Shown here piece by piece: positions 1 through 8,126 of a stretch of DNA of 64,000 nt. Made by a program: the position numbers and the translations under genes. Within the stretch, counting starts at the first letter, position 1; every line of letters begins with the position of its first letter. The stretch is from Paenibacillus phocaeensis. GTDB taxonomy: Bacteria; Bacillota; Bacilli; Paenibacillales; Paenibacillaceae. The notes beneath the pieces are model-generated. The model was given only the letters and a program-made list of their open reading frames with translations. It did not search any database and was not told where the DNA came from. The stretch covers positions 1 to 64,000 of the forward strand of contig NZ_FCOQ01000036.1 in assembly GCF_900021165.1 (NCBI RefSeq). Direction: 5' to 3'.

Positions 1-386
1 CGGCGGCGTCTTGCCCGCTGGCGCTGGCCCAGCCGCCCAGCGCCAAAGCGGCCAGGCTCGAGACGCCGTAGACCGGAAGCCGGAGCGACCACGCCAAAGT
101 TTTGGCGGTCGTGACGGCAATCCGGATCCCGGTGTAGGAGCCTGGCCCAATCCCGACGGCGATCCCGTTCAAGTCCCGTTTGGCGAGCCCCGCCGCCTCC
201 AGGCAATCTCCGATCGCCGTCACCAGATATGCCGAATGGTTCCGTTCGGCATGGATATTTCGTTCGGCCAGCACGCGGCCGCCCTCCATCACCGCCACCG
301 CCAGCGAAGAAGTGGCGGTGTCAAACACCAGCAGCCGCTGCGATGGCCGCTTGTTTTCATATTCGTTCATGGTTCGGATACTCCAT
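1..386 (-). CDS. tsaB: TsaB, tRNA threonylcarbamoyladenosine modification protein (5' part, cut by window edge)
   Basis: Only the N-terminal ~128 residues lie in the window. TsaB is the inactive Kae1-like partner that, with TsaD and TsaE, makes the t6A modification at position 37 of ANN-decoding tRNAs in the cytoplasm. Seen: an ASKHA-type start RLLVFDTATSSLAVAV and the GIGPGSYTGIRI stretch typical of TsaB. The frame that carries these motifs opens at an ATG at 386, so it overlaps the 3' end of tsaE by 20 bases; an ATG at 370 is in another frame and gives a meaningless peptide. The tsaE-tsaB order is the usual Firmicute operon, where rimI and tsaD often follow to the left. Confidence 0.9.
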
Positions 387-879
387 TCTCTTTCAGGGCG
401 GATACCCACGCTTCATAGGTCCCGCCCTGCCCATTAAGATGCAGGCGCCGCCCCGTTGCTGACACCGTCTCTACGTAGATGCGCAGCACGTCCTCCGGAA
501 GCAGCTCCTCAATCAAGCTGGCCCACTCCACCAAGGTGACGCCATTTCCATAAAAATACTCGTCCAGTCCCAGCTCATCCGCCTCATCCAGCGAAAGCCG
601 GTACACATCCATATGATAAAAAGCCAGCCTTCCCTCATACTCCTTGATCAAAGTAAAGGTCGGACTGTTCACCGTATCCTTCACTCCAAGGTGCTTCGCG
701 AACAGTTGGGAGAACGCCGTCTTGCCCGCACCGAGGTCTCCGTCCAGGGCGATCACCGTCCCCGGCTGAGCCAGCTTCGCCAGCGCTTCCGCCAGCCGCT
801 CCGTCCCTTTCAGATCTTCGGCTTCATATACCCACTGCGCTGAGGGGGTGCCCTTGTCCATATTCATACTCATACTCAC
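367..879 (-). CDS. tsaE: TsaE, tRNA threonylcarbamoyladenosine biosynthesis ATPase
   Basis: P-loop ATPase of the t6A tRNA modification complex, which resets TsaB-TsaD between catalytic cycles. The protein (170 aa) has Walker A GDLGAGKTAF around residues 47-56, a switch-like SPTFTLIKEYEG, and the HMDVYRL stretch typical of the family. A GTG at 877-879 preceded by AAAGGTGGT is the outermost start; in-frame ATGs at 873, 867 and 861 are alternatives, so the first six residues (MSMSMN) are uncertain. It is the first gene of the tsaE-tsaB unit, transcribed away from the repeat region on its right. Confidence 0.92.
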   Translation of the reverse strand: MSMSMNMDKGTPSAQWVYEAEDLKGTERLAEALAKLAQPGTVIALDGDLGAGKTAFSQLFAKHLGVKDTVNSPTFTLIKEYEGRLAFYHMDVYRLSLDEADELGLDEYFYGNGVTLVEWASLIEELLPEDVLRIYVETVSATGRRLHLNGQGGTYEAWVSALKENGVSEP

Positions 880-934
880 TCTAGCTTACCACCTTTATCG
901 TGGGATCACGCAAGTACCTCGAACACAGCTTTAG

Positions 935-1545
935 TGCCCCTAACGGAACGAGAGGCCCTTATTTGCTCATTTCCCGGACATTTCCTGCGCTAACGGAATC
1001 AAGAGCCGCTATTCCGCCTTCTTGGCAGTAAAAACACCGAAATCCAGGCAAATAAGGTCTCTCCGTTCCGTTAGCGACCAGATCCCCGCGCCTGCAGACA
1101 AATAACGTCTCTGGGTTCCGTTATCAACTCAGTTCTAGTACCTCTAACGGAACGAGAGGCCCTTATTTGCTCATTTCCCGGACATTTCCCGCGCTAACGG
1201 AATCAGGAGCCGCTATTCCGCCTTCTTGGCAGTAAAAACACCGAAATCCGGTCAAATAAGGTCTCTCCGTTCCGTTAGCGGCCGGATCCCCGCGCCTGCA
1301 GACAAATAACGTCTCTGGGTTCCGTTATCAACTCAGTTCTAGTACCTCTAACGGAACGAGAGGCCCTTATTTGCTCATTTCCCGGACATTTCCCGCGTTA
1401 ACGGAATCAGGAGCCGCTATTCCGCCTTCTCGGCAGTAAAAACACCGAAGTCCAGGCAAATAAGGTCTCTCCGTTCCGTTAGCGGCCGGATCCCCGCGCC
1501 TGCAGACAAATAACGTCTCTGGGTTCCGTTACCAACTCCGCCCTT
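935..1545. repeat. Three 204-bp tandem repeat units made of inverted sub-elements
   Basis: The string TAACGGAACGAGAGGCCCTT begins at 941, 1145 and 1349, an exact 204-base period, and the units differ by only a few substitutions; the third copy decays after about 1535. Inside each unit a ~26-bp motif (TAACGGAA, an AGAG core, then TTATTTG) occurs about four times: two copies forward (e.g. 941 and about 991) and two reversed (e.g. about 1049 and 1099). The unit can therefore fold into long hairpins. There is no convincing ORF. The motif resembles an interspersed intergenic repeat family rather than a coding repeat; its role is unknown. Confidence 0.88.
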
Positions 1546-1883
1546 GGTATTGGTTACCCTTACGCATCCCTATACCGTCTGGTTTACCTTACGGTTCGGT
1601 TCGCGCTCCTTCAACTACGTCATTCCTGCCTGTTGCGGTCGCCTCAAACTCATCAGCTCGTCCTTGATGTCCGTCACGATCCGCTCCCCTTCATCACTCA
1701 ATCCCGAACGTCTCTCACGATCCGCTCCCTTTCATCACTCAATCCCTGACGTCCGCTACAACACCGCACAATCATCTCCACGGACACCGGTTAGGCACTG
1801 TCCTCATTATATCGGTCCACCGCACCCCCCGCAACCGCTGAACACCGGAACGAATGGGGGGCCGCAGCCGAGCGAAAAGAGCG
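1546..1883. other. Non-coding spacer left of ku with a short direct repeat
   Basis: I see no credible gene here. ORFs crossing it lack ribosome sites and recognisable protein features. The only structure is a 32-bp direct repeat with one mismatch at 1674-1705 and 1715-1746 (core CACGATCCGCTCCC followed by TTCATCACTCAATCCC), 41 bases apart. The right end runs into the ku promoter. Confidence 0.5.
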
Positions 1884-1913
1884 TAAATAGAAACGACGTT
1901 TAAAACCATACTA
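1884..1913 (+). promoter_or_regulatory. Probable sigma-G (forespore) promoter of ku
   Basis: A perfect sigma-G -10 element CATACTA lies at 1907-1913, 17 bases after TAAATA at 1884-1889, one mismatch from the TGAATA-type -35. It is 66 bases upstream of the ku start. In Bacillus subtilis the ku-ligD pair is known to be made in the forespore under sigma G, which agrees with this site. The promoter itself is inferred from the match. Confidence 0.6.
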
Positions 1914-1979
1914 CGAATAAGCGAATCTGCAAAGTGGATCCCCAAGCGGATCCATAGGAACAAGGAAGGGGTTACTACC

Positions 1980-2948
1980 ATGCATACTGTCTGGAAGGGA
2001 GCGATCAGCTTCGGGCTGGTCCATGTGCCGGTCAAAATGTTTTCGGCCACCGAAGACAAGGACATCTCCATGAAATACATTCATAAGGTTTGCGGCAGTC
2101 CGATCTCCTATGTAAGGCGCTGCCCGTCCTGCGAGGTAGACGTGAATTGGGAGGAAATCTCGCGGGGTTACGAATATGAGAAAGGCAAGTACGTGCTTTT
2201 TGAAAAAGAAGAGCTGGAGCAGCTGTCCGCCCATGCCGAGAGAACGATCAACATCATCGATTTCGTGGACTTGGAGGAGATCGATCCGATTTATTTCCAG
2301 AAGACGTATTACCTGTCTCCGGACCAGGCCGGCGGGAACGCGTACCAACTGCTGCTGGAAGCGATGCGTCAATCGGGGAAAATCGGCATCGCCAAACTCG
2401 CCATCCGTTCCAAAAGCAGCCTCGCGGCCATCCGCGTAATGGAAGGATGCCTGGCGATCGAGACGATATTTTACCCGGACGAAATCCGACCGATCTCCCA
2501 AGTGCCCAATCTGCCGGAGAACATTCAGGTGAACGACAAGGAGTTGACGATGGCGAAAATGCTGATCGAGCAGCTGTCCACCCCGTTTGAGCCGGAGAAA
2601 TACACCGACGACTACCGCGAGGGACTGCTGCACCTGATCGAGCAAAAAGTCGCCGGCGAAGAGATCAGCCTGGCTCCGGCCAAGCCGGAAACCAATGTGA
2701 TCGACCTGATGGCGGCGCTACAGGCGAGCATCGAGGCGGTGGGGCCGGTCGCCACCGATCCGGGTTCCGCTGCCGCAGCACCGGCGAAGCGCACGCGCAA
2801 ATCGGCCGCCAAGAAAGCGAAGGCCGAGCCCGCTGCGGCCCCCGCCGCAGCGTCGGCAGGCACCGAGACTGCAACGCCAACAACGCCAAGCGTTGCGGTC
2901 AAACCGAAGCCCAAACGGCGCAGCGCCGCCAAGCCGAAGGCAAAATAA
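1980..2948 (+). CDS. ku: Ku, DNA end-binding protein of bacterial NHEJ
   Basis: Homodimeric ring protein that threads onto double-strand break ends and recruits the LigD ligase/polymerase. The 322-aa protein opens with MHTVWKGAISFGLVHVPVKM, the hallmark of bacterial Ku, and has the core to about residue 260, including YYLSPDQAGGNAYQLL and the LAIRSKSSLAAIRV strand. A ~60-residue Ala/Lys/Pro tail follows; such basic tails help DNA binding in other Ku proteins. ATG at 1980 has a strong upstream GGAAGGGG. It converges with the ligase gene (12-bp gap), and the primase gene follows, forming one NHEJ cluster. The sigma-G-like promoter suggests spore expression. Confidence 0.95.
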   Translation: MHTVWKGAISFGLVHVPVKMFSATEDKDISMKYIHKVCGSPISYVRRCPSCEVDVNWEEISRGYEYEKGKYVLFEKEELEQLSAHAERTINIIDFVDLEEIDPIYFQKTYYLSPDQAGGNAYQLLLEAMRQSGKIGIAKLAIRSKSSLAAIRVMEGCLAIETIFYPDEIRPISQVPNLPENIQVNDKELTMAKMLIEQLSTPFEPEKYTDDYREGLLHLIEQKVAGEEISLAPAKPETNVIDLMAALQASIEAVGPVATDPGSAAAAPAKRTRKSAAKKAKAEPAAAPAAASAGTETATPTTPSVAVKPKPKRRSAAKPKAK

Positions 2949-2960
2949 ACATTCCTGCCG

Positions 2961-3908
2961 CTACATGCTTTGCCCCATGTCGCACGCCTCGGGCGGGACG
3001 TTCGCCCATCCCTGGATGATGGGGTGGCGCATCGTGCCGCCGGGCGTCCATTCCAGGAACTGAATTTTGACGGTCAGGGCCGGCTGAAGCCAGACGGCCC
3101 CTTTGATGCGTTCGGGGACGTTGGCAAACGGACGGTTTGCGAGGATCAGCGGCTTCACGTTCTCCGTCAGGTCGCGCCAATCGGATACCTTCCAGTTGCC
3201 GCTCCCCGCATGCCCGATGTAGATGAACCGCCCCTCCGGGTCATACAATCCGAGCAGGATGGCATTGACTCCGCCATCGCGGTAAGTCACACCGCCAATC
3301 GCCGCGTACAAATCGCGGGCCAATTTCTTCTTCACCCAGCGGGCATCCTTGCCCCCCATCGTATACGCGCTGTCCAGCCGTTTCGAGACAATGCCTTCCC
3401 AGCCCCGCTCCTTCATCAAGCCATACAACAGCTCGCCGTCCGCCACGTTAGGGACAATCTGCACCCGTTCCGAAGGAATCACCAGCTCCTGCAGCAACTG
3501 CTGGCGGCGCACAAGCGGCTCGCCGTTCACCCACTTGCCGTCCTGGTACAGGATGTCGAAGATCATATAGATCGCCGGTATCCGCCCGGACGCGAAACGG
3601 ATCTCCTGCTCCCGCCGCAGGCTGTCGCGGCGCATGATCTCATGGAACGACGGCCTGCCCCCCGAGAGGGCGATCATTTCCCCGTCGAGAATCACCGATT
3701 TGGCGCGGCAGTAGGCCCCCGTATCCAGAAACTCCGGATACTGCAGCGTCCGGTCATTTCCCTTGCGGTTGACCAACTTCACCTCGCGGCCATCGTGATA
3801 CGTCAACATCCGTACCCCGTCCCACTTCACCTGGGCCACCCATTCTTCTCCTTGCGGAATCGTATCGCTGCGAATCGGTTCAAACGGTGCGACCGGCTTC
3901 AGTTCCAT
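2961..3908 (-). CDS. ligD: LigD-type ATP-dependent DNA ligase (stand-alone ligase domain)
   Basis: Seals DNA ends in NHEJ through an adenylated lysine. Motif I is seen as VKWDGVRM (about residue 28 onward), followed by VNRKGND, the DGEMI motif, the KDARWVKKK region, and an OB-fold containing SGNWKVSDW. At about 315 aa it is only the ligase domain of LigD; the polymerase domain is encoded by the divergent gene at 4076, and no phosphoesterase domain is present. ATG at 3908 has AGGAGG upstream; an in-frame TTG at 3938 would add ten residues but has no clear ribosome site. Its 3' end faces ku. Confidence 0.9.
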   Translation of the reverse strand: MELKPVAPFEPIRSDTIPQGEEWVAQVKWDGVRMLTYHDGREVKLVNRKGNDRTLQYPEFLDTGAYCRAKSVILDGEMIALSGGRPSFHEIMRRDSLRREQEIRFASGRIPAIYMIFDILYQDGKWVNGEPLVRRQQLLQELVIPSERVQIVPNVADGELLYGLMKERGWEGIVSKRLDSAYTMGGKDARWVKKKLARDLYAAIGGVTYRDGGVNAILLGLYDPEGRFIYIGHAGSGNWKVSDWRDLTENVKPLILANRPFANVPERIKGAVWLQPALTVKIQFLEWTPGGTMRHPIIQGWANVPPEACDMGQSM

Positions 3909-4075
3909 ACAGACCTCTTGCCTCCTCTTAAGCTCCAATCCATTTCAACCTGCTTCCCAAGTTTGCCCCCGCGCCTCCGGGTCCATTCCGGCATAGCCGG
4001 ATCGGGGCTCATAGTTTCCCGTCCCCCAGGCAAGCCTAACACCAAACCCATCCGATGAGGAAAGGAGGAGCGGCC

Positions 4076-4975
4076 ATGCCCCGACCGATCAAAGGGACGA
4101 TCTCAATCGAAGGCGAGGAGGTGCCTGTCTCCAACCCGGATAAGCTGTTATGGCCCGAAGCGGGCATCACCAAGTTGATGTATCTGGAGAAGCTGGCTGA
4201 GCTATCGCCTTACCTGTTGAAGTATTGCCGCAACCGTTTGCTGACGACGATTCGTTATCCGGGCGGCATTCACGGCAAATTTTTTTATCAGAAAAATGCG
4301 CCCGATCCACTGCCCCCCTTCGTCCGCACGGCCATCTACGAGAACATCAATTACGTTGTACTCGACCGGCTGCCGGTGCTGCTGTGGCTCGGCAACCTCG
4401 CCTGCATCGAATTCCATCCCTCCCTGCATTATGTCGGGGAGCAACTGCCCTGCGAATGGATAATCGACCTCGATCCCACGCTGGAAGACGAACCGCGGAT
4501 GATGGAGGCAGCGGCTTTGGTCGGGGACATCTTGACCTCGCTGGGCTTGCAGTCCGTGCCGAAGACCTCGGGAGCAACCGGCGTACAGATCATCGTGCCG
4601 ATCGAATACGGCGTAACCTTCGACGAGCTGCGTTCCATCGGCCATTTCGTAGCCCGCTACGTCACGGAGAAGCACCCGAACCTGTTCACCATCGAACGGC
4701 TGAAAAAAGACCGCGGCGATAAAATCTATTTCGACTATCTGCAACATTACGGCGGCAAAACCCTGGCAGCTCCATATACACCGCGCGCCCGGACGGCCGC
4801 CAGCGTCTCGACGCCCCTTGCCTGGGACGAGGTTCGGAAGAACCCCAAGCCCGCCGATTTCAACCTGCTGAATATCGGCCAGCGGCTGAAGGAACGCGGC
4901 GATTTGCTGGAGGCGGTGCCCCCGCAATCCTTGAAGCTGATTTTGCAGCATCTGAAGGCACCGACTCGCGCTTAA
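4076..4975 (+). CDS. LigD-type primase-polymerase domain protein (NHEJ polymerase)
   Basis: AEP-superfamily polymerase that fills gaps and adds ribonucleotides at broken ends before ligation. The 299-aa protein has VSNPDKLLWPEAGITK near the N terminus, RYPGGIHGKFFYQKNAP, LGNLACIEFHPSLH, and the metal-binding Asp pair in WIIDLDPTLED; the SGATGVQIIVPI and DRGDKIYFDYLQH motifs follow. ATG at 4076 has AAAGGAGG seven bases upstream; the in-frame ATG at 4055 overlaps this ribosome site and is unlikely. It is divergent from the ligase gene. Together the two replace the fused LigD found in Bacillus subtilis. Confidence 0.92.
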   Translation: MPRPIKGTISIEGEEVPVSNPDKLLWPEAGITKLMYLEKLAELSPYLLKYCRNRLLTTIRYPGGIHGKFFYQKNAPDPLPPFVRTAIYENINYVVLDRLPVLLWLGNLACIEFHPSLHYVGEQLPCEWIIDLDPTLEDEPRMMEAAALVGDILTSLGLQSVPKTSGATGVQIIVPIEYGVTFDELRSIGHFVARYVTEKHPNLFTIERLKKDRGDKIYFDYLQHYGGKTLAAPYTPRARTAASVSTPLAWDEVRKNPKPADFNLLNIGQRLKERGDLLEAVPPQSLKLILQHLKAPTRA

Positions 4976-5000
4976 GGATGACAAGGATTCGGTCCATCGG

Positions 5001-6431
5001 CTACAGAAGCGGAGCCAGAAGCCTCGCCAGCAGTTCCAGCCCCTTCTGCCTTCGCGACCGTCCGGCGAATTCCTCCGGCCGAATCGGGATCGAATCCGCC
5101 AGATCCTGCCGGAAATCCCGCTCCAGCCGGGCAATCGCCTCCGGGTCAAACAGCAGGGCGGTTAATTCAAAGTTGTAGAAGAAGCTGCGCATATCCATGT
5201 TCGCCGTTCCCACGGAAGCGAGCAGGCCGTCGATCAACATCACTTTGGCATGGAGAAAACCCTTGGTATATTGAACGAACTGGACCCCGGCCTGCAGCAG
5301 CTCTTCAACGTACGACAGCGAAGCCAGCTTGACCAAGCGGCTGTCCGAATGATAAGGCATCATCACAATCACTTCGACCCCGCTTAATGCCGCCGTTTTG
5401 AGCGCCGAATACACGCTGGGGTCCGGAATAAAATAAGGCGAAGCAATCCAAATTCGGCGCTTCGCCACCGCGATAGAATTAAAGATCATTTCCTGAATCG
5501 CATTCCGCGGCAAATTCGGGCCGCTCGTCAGGATCTGCACCTGCTCCCGCCCGGGACCCTCACGGGCCGGAAACAAGGCAGGGTCCCCGAGATCCTGGCC
5601 CGAGGCCAGCAGCCAATCCTCCAGGAAGGCGAGCTGCAGATCATTCACGGAATCTCCCTCCAGCTGCAGATGCGTATCGCGCCAATACCCCATTTTCTCA
5701 TAGAGACCCAGGTAGTCGTCGCCCACGTTCAATCCGCCTACGAAACCGACTCTTCCATCCACCACGACAATTTTGCGGTGATTGCGGTAATTGACCCGGC
5801 GATTCCACACGGCAACCCGCGGCGGCAGGAAGAAATAGACCTCCACCCCGGCTTCCTTCAGCCGTTTAACGAACGCGTGCGCCAGCTTGAAGCTCCCGAG
5901 CCCATCGCAGAGCATCCGGACCTTGACCCCTTCCCGGGCTTTGCGAATCATCACTTCGCCAAAGGCCGACCCGATCATATCGCTGCGAAAAATATAAAAT
6001 TCAAGGTGAATATGATCCCGCGCCTGTTCCATTTGCTCCAGCATAGCTCCAAAAGCCGATTCCCCGGAGGAATACACCTCTGTCCGGTTTCCGCAGGTAA
6101 TCGGGTTGACCGCCTGATGCGTCAATAGCTTGAAAAGCCGTTCCTGCTGAACAAATTCGGGATTGCTCATCTTCTCCAGCGTATCCGCGGTCAACGACCG
6201 GGCGCGGAGCAGCGACCGAAGAGCTCGAAACGGGACCGGTCCGCGGTGCTGGAGTCTTTTGCGCTTCTTGTATTCGCGCGCCATGAGATAGTAGAGAACA
6301 GGCCCCACAGGTGGACACAAGAACAAGATAAACATCCAGGCAACGGCTTTGCCGGGATTGCGGAATTCGAGCAGCAGGATGAGTGCGAGATGTACGATGA
6401 AAATAAGTAAGATGCCGATCAGCCAGATCAT
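5001..6431 (-). CDS. cls: Cardiolipin synthase (phospholipase D family)
   Basis: Membrane enzyme that condenses two phosphatidylglycerols into cardiolipin and glycerol. Two N-terminal transmembrane segments (MIWLIGILLIFIVHLALILL and AVAWMFILFLCPPVGPVLYY) precede two PLD domains with HKD motifs, NHRKIVVVDGRVGFVGG and HAKVMLIDGLLASVGTANMD. The chosen ATG at 6431 sits behind GGGAGGGTGGAAGG and gives 476 aa, close to the usual ~480; an in-frame ATG at 6485 would add 18 residues with a poorer ribosome site. It converges with the primase gene. Confidence 0.93.
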   Translation of the reverse strand: MIWLIGILLIFIVHLALILLLEFRNPGKAVAWMFILFLCPPVGPVLYYLMAREYKKRKRLQHRGPVPFRALRSLLRARSLTADTLEKMSNPEFVQQERLFKLLTHQAVNPITCGNRTEVYSSGESAFGAMLEQMEQARDHIHLEFYIFRSDMIGSAFGEVMIRKAREGVKVRMLCDGLGSFKLAHAFVKRLKEAGVEVYFFLPPRVAVWNRRVNYRNHRKIVVVDGRVGFVGGLNVGDDYLGLYEKMGYWRDTHLQLEGDSVNDLQLAFLEDWLLASGQDLGDPALFPAREGPGREQVQILTSGPNLPRNAIQEMIFNSIAVAKRRIWIASPYFIPDPSVYSALKTAALSGVEVIVMMPYHSDSRLVKLASLSYVEELLQAGVQFVQYTKGFLHAKVMLIDGLLASVGTANMDMRSFFYNFELTALLFDPEAIARLERDFRQDLADSIPIRPEEFAGRSRRQKGLELLARLLAPLL

Positions 6432-6611
6432 GCCTTCCACCCTCCCTGCCATCAGCATTAACCATTCGGACGGCGGTTTATTCATCGGAACTCTCTGAAT
6501 GAGGCAGATTCTGCCGCCATTTATATGAGACAGGACCAGTTTTTTGACATGATTTAAGAATCATAGGAATAGATAAGTTATAGAACCAACGAAGCGTAGG
6601 GAGGGGATGCC

Positions 6612-7610
6612 ATGAGGAGCGTAAGCGTACCGAATCCGAATCGGATGACGCTGCTTGTCCTTCGGGATGCCGGCCGGCCCGTCAAACAGGTGCAAGTGTC
6701 CAAGCCGCTTGTTGTTGCTGTGCCTTTGCTGGCGCTGCTGTCCATTTCCGGGCTCATCGTCAGCCTGCAGGTTCATTCGGACCAGACCGTTTCCCGCCTG
6801 GAACAACAGCTGGAGCAGCAAACCCTGGCCTTTGAAGCCGTGGTCACCAACAAAGAAGAAGCGATTCAACGTTTGCAGAACGAAGTGATCACCTTATCAG
6901 GCCAGTCCAAGGAAATGATGGACCGGATGGAGCGGGTAGCCGAGCTCGAAGCGGAGCTTCAGAAATTTATCGATAAATACGGAGACGGCGATGCGAAGAA
7001 CCTGGGCAAGCTGTCTTCGTTACCCTGGGACGATCCGCGGGATGAGCTTGGAGACAGCGGCGTTGGCGGCGAGTTCATCGCGGTCCACGAGAACGAGATT
7101 GAAGCGCTGGCAGCGGACACGCGGGACAACTTCGCGGCGATGAACGACATGCTGGACGAGATGGAGAAGCATGTTCCGCTCACCCTAAAGAAAGCGAGAC
7201 AAACGCAGTACTCCCTCTCCGGCACACCCTCGGAATGGCCTACGCTGTCCACGCGGCTGACCTCCAATTTCGGTTACCGGACCGATCCGTTCACCGGCCG
7301 GGCGGCCTTTCACGCGGGGATCGATATTGCCGGCAAAGTAGGCGATTCCGTATATGCCGCAGCCGCAGGCAAGGTTATCACCGCCAAGCAGGACAGCTCT
7401 CACGGCAAATACATCGTGATCGAGCACCCGGGCGGCCTGCAAAGCTGGTACATGCATCTGAGCGATATCGACGTCTCCGTCGGCGATGAGGTGAAGAAAG
7501 GCGACAGCATCGGCAATCTGGGCAATACCGGGCGCAGCACCGGACCCCATCTGCATTTTGAAATCGTCAAAAGCGGCAAAGCCATCGATCCGATGCCTTA
7601 TTTGAAGTAA
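6612..7610 (+). CDS. Membrane-anchored M23 peptidoglycan endopeptidase with coiled coil
   Basis: Zinc metallopeptidase that cuts peptide cross-links in peptidoglycan. The 332-aa protein has one N-terminal transmembrane segment (about 32-52), a coiled coil (about 57-120), and a C-terminal LytM/M23 domain (about 215-332). Zinc ligands appear as H234 and D238 (FHAGIDIA) and H315 (GPHLHFE), with H282 and H313 as the usual catalytic histidines, so it should be active. ATG is preceded by GGGAGGGG. The bactofilin gene follows 32 bases later, so the two probably form an operon; such pairs control local wall cutting and cell shape in other bacteria. Confidence 0.9.
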   Translation: MRSVSVPNPNRMTLLVLRDAGRPVKQVQVSKPLVVAVPLLALLSISGLIVSLQVHSDQTVSRLEQQLEQQTLAFEAVVTNKEEAIQRLQNEVITLSGQSKEMMDRMERVAELEAELQKFIDKYGDGDAKNLGKLSSLPWDDPRDELGDSGVGGEFIAVHENEIEALAADTRDNFAAMNDMLDEMEKHVPLTLKKARQTQYSLSGTPSEWPTLSTRLTSNFGYRTDPFTGRAAFHAGIDIAGKVGDSVYAAAAGKVITAKQDSSHGKYIVIEHPGGLQSWYMHLSDIDVSVGDEVKKGDSIGNLGNTGRSTGPHLHFEIVKSGKAIDPMPYLK

Positions 7611-7642
7611 TCCTGATGTGGAAAGGAGGCAGATGAACCGTT

Positions 7643-8059
7643 ATGTTCAAAGACAAGAAAGCCCCCCGTCTGACCGACACCTTAATCGGTCAAGGCAGCC
7701 TGGTGGAAGGCAAACTGGAATGCAAATCCAATCTGCGCGTGGAGGGTCAAATTCACGGGGAGATTGACTGCCAGGGGCAGGTGATCATCGGCGAAACCGG
7801 GGAAGCCATGTCCAACATTAAAGGCGCCGAGGTCATCGTCGCCGGCAAAGTCGTCGGAGACGTATCCACGACAGGCAAATTAACGATCACGTCAAGCGGC
7901 CAGATCGACGGCAACGTAGAGGTTGCCAAGCTGATCATCGTGGAAGGCGGTCTGCTGAACGGATCGAGCAAAATGGAACGGGTTGCCCCCGCCCCTTCAC
8001 CCTCGGCCTCTTCCGGCAAAGGAAAGGTGAAGAAAGCGGCGCGTCCTGAAGCCGGGTAA
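7643..8059 (+). CDS. Bactofilin (polymer-forming cytoskeletal protein)
   Basis: Bactofilins self-assemble into beta-helical filaments without nucleotides and scaffold wall enzymes. The 138-aa protein has the repeating strand pattern of the family: GSLVEGKLECKSNLRVEGQIHGEIDCQGQVIIGE, then VIVAGKVVGDVSTTGKLTITSSGQIDGNVEVAKLIIVEGG. A short disordered, basic Ser/Pro/Lys tail follows (about 117-138). GAAAGGAGG lies upstream of the ATG. It is the second gene after the M23 endopeptidase and ends at a strong terminator, which suggests the two work together. Confidence 0.92.
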   Translation: MFKDKKAPRLTDTLIGQGSLVEGKLECKSNLRVEGQIHGEIDCQGQVIIGETGEAMSNIKGAEVIVAGKVVGDVSTTGKLTITSSGQIDGNVEVAKLIIVEGGLLNGSSKMERVAPAPSPSASSGKGKVKKAARPEAG

Positions 8060-8073
8060 GGCGAAATGAGCGT

Positions 8074-8118
8074 AAAAAAGTTCCCGCCTGAAGAGGCAAA
8101 CGGGAACTTTATTTTTTT
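8074..8118. terminator. Rho-independent terminator, probably bidirectional
   Basis: AAAGTTCCCG (8077-8086) pairs with CGGGAACTTT (8101-8110). It is followed by a T-run on the plus strand (8112-8118), and an A-run lies on the other side (8074-8079). It sits between the convergent bactofilin and ABC-2 permease genes. Confidence 0.9.
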
Positions 8119-8126
8119 GCGTATAG

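Noticed and set aside
935..1545. CRISPR array
   Set aside because: The units are contiguous 204-bp tandem copies without unique spacers, and no cas genes are present.
1544..1903. Plus-strand 119-codon frame left of ku
   Set aside because: No ribosome site, covers the direct repeat and the ku promoter, and resembles no protein.
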